In this document: positions 59,784 to 64,000 of the stretch, in pieces
How positions within the stretch are numbered: position 1 is the first letter of the stretch
Layout of the letters: each line of letters starts with the position of its first letter
From: Epiperipatus broadwayi
Taxonomy: Eukaryota; Onychophora; Udeonychophora; Euonychophora; Peripatidae
NCBI GenBank assembly: GCA_028023455.1
Contig: JAQFVV010012546.1
Coordinates: forward strand, 1,321,501-1,385,500
Direction of reading: 5' to 3'
DNA length: 64,000 bases
Made by a program: the position numbers and the translations under genes
The notes under the pieces: generated by a model
What the model was told of the DNA's origin: nothing
The model's input: the letters and a program-made list of their open reading frames with translations, nothing else
Databases searched by the model: none

Positions 59784-60470
59784 TCATATCGGTATAGGTG
59801 TGTCTTTTAAATAAATTGGCTGTAGGGCAATTACTTTTCCAAACGGGTTTATCATTTTTTGAAAATCTTGTAAGTTGTATTTAAGATAAGTATTTTTAAG
59901 CACTCCAGTAATAATATTTTTCCGGTTTTCATCTATAATTACGAGTGCGTAATTATCGAGTACTAAAATAGTGGATTGAAAACGTTCTTTTTGCTGCTGA
60001 GTATAAAAATCAATGGTTATATATCACGAATTTGGATGGTCTGCGATACAAGATATTGTTTCCCATAGTTCATTTTGCGTAATTGCTTCATATAATAAAG
60101 CTTTTGGGAAACGATATAATGAGCATTGATTATCTGTTACTGCGAGTACTAGCGATGGTGGTGAAAAAAACCTGTGAAAAGTTTCAAATAACATACGAGG
60201 CACCGTATCATTGAAACGGTCCGTCACATTTTCAAGCGTTTCTTTTGTCCAGATTGCGGCTGGGGGTTGACATTCCTCTTGAGTATGTAGATCTAGATTT
60301 TTTATATTGTTTGTATTTGTTCTTCGGAACCACGGTATTTGGGTTGATGCTGTAATATTGCTGTTGCTTTTAAGTATTTTTGCATACGAAATAGGTGATG
60401 TTGAAACTAATGATGTTGTTAATTTCATATTGGTGCTTAACTCACTCACGCTTGACTGGGCAGTAGCCAT
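59784..60470 (-). pseudogene. Interrupted ORF, 148 + 79 codons around one TGA; unidentified, possibly retroelement Gag/ORF1-like
   Basis: An ATG at 60470 opens 148 codons to a TGA at 60024-60026. The same frame continues without a shift for 79 more codons to a TGA at 59784-59786, 228 positions in all. Composition changes sharply here: CpG-containing codons and balanced base use contrast with the AT-rich flanks, so this was recently a coding sequence. The N-terminus is Ser/Thr-rich (ATAQSSVSELSTN, then SYAKILK). The centre has LENVTDRFNDTVPRMLFETF, and the part spanning the stop (about residues 110-190) alternates hydrophobic residues like an RRM or ferredoxin-like fold (YITIDFYTQQQKERF, LVLDNYALVIIDENR). 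I do not recognise the family with certainty. The SYAKIL start and size suggest a Gag/ORF1-like protein, but a retrocopied host gene is possible. TGA would arise from CGA by one C-to-T change. GTAAGTAT at about 60632-60639 on the minus strand could be a 5' UTR splice donor. Confidence 0.6.
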
Positions 60471-60695
60471 GATTTATTATTCTGACTCAAGTCAGTTTTT
60501 TTTTAAAAAAAGATATGAATTCACACTGATATTTTCTTTAAAAATACTCTATTAATCTATTATACGATTTGATTTGTTCTGTACTACGTTTGTTTTGCGA
60601 ATAACAAGTTGAAACGAAAGAAAAATATAAATACTTACATTGGAGAGCTTAAAGATTGCTTCTTACCTCATCAGAGATTTGATGCGCAGCAGAGA

Positions 60696-61035
60696 TTTGC
60701 CTGTTTTAACAACAGTTATACACAAGCATAAGAGGTGGTGGTCATGTGATGTTTATTGGCTTAAGTTATTTATATCTGTTTGTTCCTAAGCATTAGAAAG
60801 ATTATTGATTAACAGGAAAAAATTTGTGCAAAAAGCTTTATAAATATAATATATACATACGCATAATATTATATATATATATTATATTTATAAAGCTTTT
60901 TGCACAAAATTTTTCCTGCTAATCAATAATCTTTCTAATGCTAAGGAACAAACAGATATAAATAACTTAAGCCAATAAACATCACATGACCGCCACCTCT
61001 TATGCTTGTGTATAACTGTTGTTAAAACAGGCAAA
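60696..61035. repeat. Palindrome, 160-bp arms, part of family A composite
   Basis: Arms 60696-60855 and 60876-61035 are nearly perfect reverse complements around a 20-bp spacer. The outer part is the family A head (GAGGTGGTGGTCATGTGATG). The inner part (GTTCCTAAGCATTAGAAAG through AAAAGCTTTATAAATATAAT) is not in other copies and may be captured flanking DNA. Confidence 0.93.
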
Positions 61036-61580
61036 CTCACTATACATATTGTTACACACAGAATGCTAGAGTAATCAATGGATGCCATAAGGCTTGTGCA
61101 TAAAATCCCCATCTAGTGCCTACTCATCCAATATCCCCAGACTAGTTTCTGGCTTATGGCCTTTGACAGTGAGGAGCCTTGGATCTGAGAGCACTGCATC
61201 TAGATCTTAGGATCTAATGCAATTCTCCAGCAACCAAATTTTATCTCCATTTAACTACAAAACTATGAGTCTTAAACTGAAAACACCTTAATGTTTTCAA
61301 TCCAAGCCCATTAGCTTATATAGTCATAAGGGTCTGAACCCAGTTCAGTACCCATACATTTTGGCATCTTTGGTTCTTTAATAACCATAGCCACCACTAT
61401 CCTATTAGGCAGGATTGGTTTTAAGCCAATAAACATCACATGAACACCACCTCTTATGCTTGTGTATAACTGTTGAGTAGGCACTAGATGGGGATTTTAT
61501 GGACAAGCCTTCTGGCATCCATTGATTACTCTAGTTTACTGTGTGTGGCAATATGTATATTAAGTTTTGCCTGTTTTAAT
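60984..61580. mobile_element. Family A element, longest single-direction copy
   Basis: From the head (ACATCACATGACCGCCACCT) it runs through the terminal segment (CACTATACATATTGTTACAC), a decayed hammerhead (61134-61175, CTGATGA reads CTGTCAA), GGATCTGAGAGCACTGCATC, TTTAACTACAAAACTATGAG, CCCATACATTTTGGCATC and AATCCTGCCTAATAGG. It then repeats the head near 61430 and ends with the inverted terminal segment GAGTAGGCACTAGATGGGGA..GTTTTGCCTGTTTT. Useful as a reference for the interior. Frames within it are short and not protein-like. Confidence 0.82.
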
Positions 61581-61599
61581 ATAATTAATTTATATATTT

Positions 61600-63415
61600 T
61601 AATATAAATATATGATAATGATATCAAATGTTTTCTCAATGTTCTATTTGCATCCTGTTATGATTAAACTTAATGTATAAAATTTTTTTTTAATAATCAA
61701 AATCTAATACATAATTATATTCTTTAATATTTATACTTAAAATATTCTAAACCATCAAATTTTATATCCATTTGAAAGGAATTAATAAAACTTCTAATTT
61801 TTAATAGTTTTACAAATATTTTAAATTAAGTTTTATTATTTCTCCATAATATTTATTTCAAATGACACTTAAATCATCTTCATTGGAGTTAATATATCTA
61901 AAACACATTTGATATATTGTGAAAAAAAATAGAATTAACATATCTACAAATAACATTTGATACCATTATATAAGTATTCATTTAAAATTTCTTTTTCCTA
62001 TAATAATAAAAAATATCTATAATTAACTGCTGATACTAATAATCTCATAGACCAATTTTTACTCTCTTTATAAAAATATTAATCAAACACAGATATTAAT
62101 TTTCATCAATAAATAACAGTTTCTTTCTAAATAAATGCTTAAATTAGCACACAATTTTCTTAAACACAAATGATTAATAATCTTTATAAATTCTTTTCTG
62201 TGTATAGAACTATATACCTCCAACATATCAAACATACATTTACAATCATTCACCACAAGTATCAATATTTTCCATTTGCTTGATAAAGTCGACTAAAAAT
62301 GAAACTGGTTTTGTTCCAAAATATTATATCTATACCATATTTACAATAAATTTTGAACATGAGTAGAATATACTTTCTCCAAACTCGAACATTATTTTTA
62401 TTGGTATATTGTCTTTTTGTATTTTCACATTTTTAAATTTTTTTATATACTTGGCTGCAGATAGAAATATTTTTCTATTAAGACTACAACTTATAGATTT
62501 TATTATCATAGTAATAATAAAATAATCATGAAATAAATTAAAATCTAAATATTGACATACTTTTTCATGAAAAATATTTTTTATAAATTATATATAATCA
62601 TCAATGTTTTTCTACAAAATATTTTTTTTTTAGAAGTTATTTAGTTTGTTTAAAACAAAATCATTAAAATATGAATCCCGATGCAAACGTAAGTTCTTTT
62701 GATAGTTCTTCATATCTTTCTGTTTGATTTCTTATTAGTTTCAATAATTATGATCATTTCCATTTTATAGACTGACAAAAAGATTCAACAAATTTTGAAT
62801 CATTTCTTAAAATAAACATTTTCATGATAGCCAAATATCTACTAATTAAATTTATGATATTTTATTCTATAGAAAATTCTGTTTATAAAGGATAATGTTT
62901 CATAAATAAATATCAAACTTTGTTATATTATTTCCATTTTTAAAAAAAAACTAGAATAACTCCATACTAAGTCAAATCTTCAGATATCTAAATATTAAAA
63001 AAAAAATTTTATGACATATATATATATTTAAAAACATTTCATAATCTAAAATAGCTACAATTGGTATGTGATGTTGCTATGTAACTTCATATGCCTTAAT
63101 GTCTTTCAAGTTATTAATTGTATAGGTGTTTAACTCCATTACCTGCCTAGGATTGTCTTTATTTTATAAAATCAAATTAGTTTGAATATACCTTACATAG
63201 TGTAAGATTTAATCCATTTTTATTTTAAATGTAAAAATCTTCTATCCTCCATTTTTTTAATGATCTTTGGTTATATATTTTCTAATGTTTTATACAATTC
63301 TTATATACTACTTTTTATAAATAATGCTGTTTAAAGTGCATATAATCTCTGTGTCAGTAAGTTTCTAATAGTTTGTAATATTAATATAAAGCAAATTGAA
63401 AAATTTTGTCAATGT
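61600..63415. other. No recognisable feature (very AT-rich)
   Basis: Only AT-rich, homopolymer-laden sequence without frames or repeats of note. The 60-codon minus frame at 62083 is typical chance. Confidence 0.6.
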
Positions 63416-63419
63416 TAAT

Positions 63420-63520
63420 TTTTTTTTCTCATGTGTCATAGCATTAGCCGGGATCGACCCAATAACCTGGGACAACTGCTTGTAAAACAGCTGTCGCTGA
63501 CCTCTCAACCACCAATGCTT
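63420..63520 (-). mobile_element. tRNA-derived SINE, subfamily 2
   Basis: Minus strand: AAGCATTGGTGGTTGAGAGG, TTACAAGCAGTTGTCCCAGG, and ending GCTAATGCTATGACACATGA. A two-base deletion lies in the B-box distal part. The oldest CpG sites are gone. Confidence 0.92.
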
Positions 63521-64000
63521 TTATAAAAAGAAATTAATGGTTGTAAAATAAATAAACATCTCCACACTCTCACACTAAAATGCTTTGGATTGGCTTATAT
63601 AATTAAATTTAGATTCAAAAGATAAAAATTCTTATCTGTTGGTTAGAGAGTAGTCTCAGTACTCAACAATATATTGTTGAGCTATTATAGCAAATATTAC
63701 AGTGCATGTGTTTAAGGTGTAAATCCCCTCTGCTTAAATTACACACAATCTCTCCATTAGTAAACACTATTAAATATTACATAGTCTCTAATAGTTCATA
63801 AATATTAACATGTAGTAAATTGAAAAAAAATTTGTGAGCATTATTAATATATAGAAAGAGATTATTTGATGTAAAGTGAATAAAGAAACATCATTACACT
63901 CTCAAACTAAGACACTTTAGATTGATCTATGTAAGTAATTTAGGTTCAAAAAATAAGATGGCCTCTCTTATCTGTTCAAAAGTCTTTATTTTGTGTTTTG

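Overview
The window is strongly AT-rich nuclear DNA from a multicellular animal, most likely an invertebrate. I cannot place the species. The evidence is the repeat content: tRNA-derived SINEs, RTE-like and other LINE remnants, hAT DNA transposons and long tetranucleotide microsatellites. I found no host protein-coding gene, rRNA, true tRNA or CRISPR. Nearly all open frames are chance, low-complexity or antisense frames. The best coding remnant is a minus-strand frame at 59784-60470, split by one in-frame TGA.

Layout. 1-6.5 kb: diverged tandem duplications, a flanked repeat with a hammerhead-ribozyme core (1870-2417), a SINE, a foldback, a long (TTA)n and a second hammerhead-family copy. 7-10 kb: a 0.75 kb repeat whose inverted partner lies at 49.4-50.2 kb, a GC-richer LTR-like block and a SINE. 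10.6-12.1 kb: a LINE C-terminus split by a 1 kb foldback element with hammerhead-like motifs. 12.5-13.4 kb: a non-autonomous hAT element with an 8-bp target duplication. 15-20 kb: a LINE 3' end, a palindromic foldback, another hammerhead-family copy, and a decayed BED-finger hAT transposon carrying two SINEs. 23.5 kb: a (CTAT)n microsatellite. 26-29 kb: a foldback and a decayed RTE-like LINE covering endonuclease to C-terminus. 29-34 kb: no recognisable feature. 34-36 kb: a polypyrimidine block, a hairpin of about 450 bp and a 118-bp minisatellite. 37-41 kb: dense inverted repeats and palindromes. 41-50 kb: SINEs and a candidate LTR. 53-57 kb: two LINE remnants, a foldback and a hammerhead-family copy. 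58.6-61.6 kb: a SINE, an inverted-repeat element, the interrupted ORF and a large composite foldback.

The most interesting signal is two unrelated short repeat families with hammerhead ribozyme architecture. Family C (44-nt motif, seven copies, three with the full conserved core) has stem I, CTGATGA, stem II, GAAA, a tiny stem III and an AUA cleavage triplet. Family A (42-nt motif, four copies) has the same order with a GUC triplet. Both are compact type-I forms with minimal stem III, as known from Penelope-like elements and animal retrozymes. Family A insertions are flanked by 12-13-bp direct repeats at three loci, and two family C insertions by 16-bp direct repeats. Most family A copies, and one family C copy, are folded into head-to-head inverted repeats. 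With other palindromic families nearby, this gives an unusual density of long hairpins.
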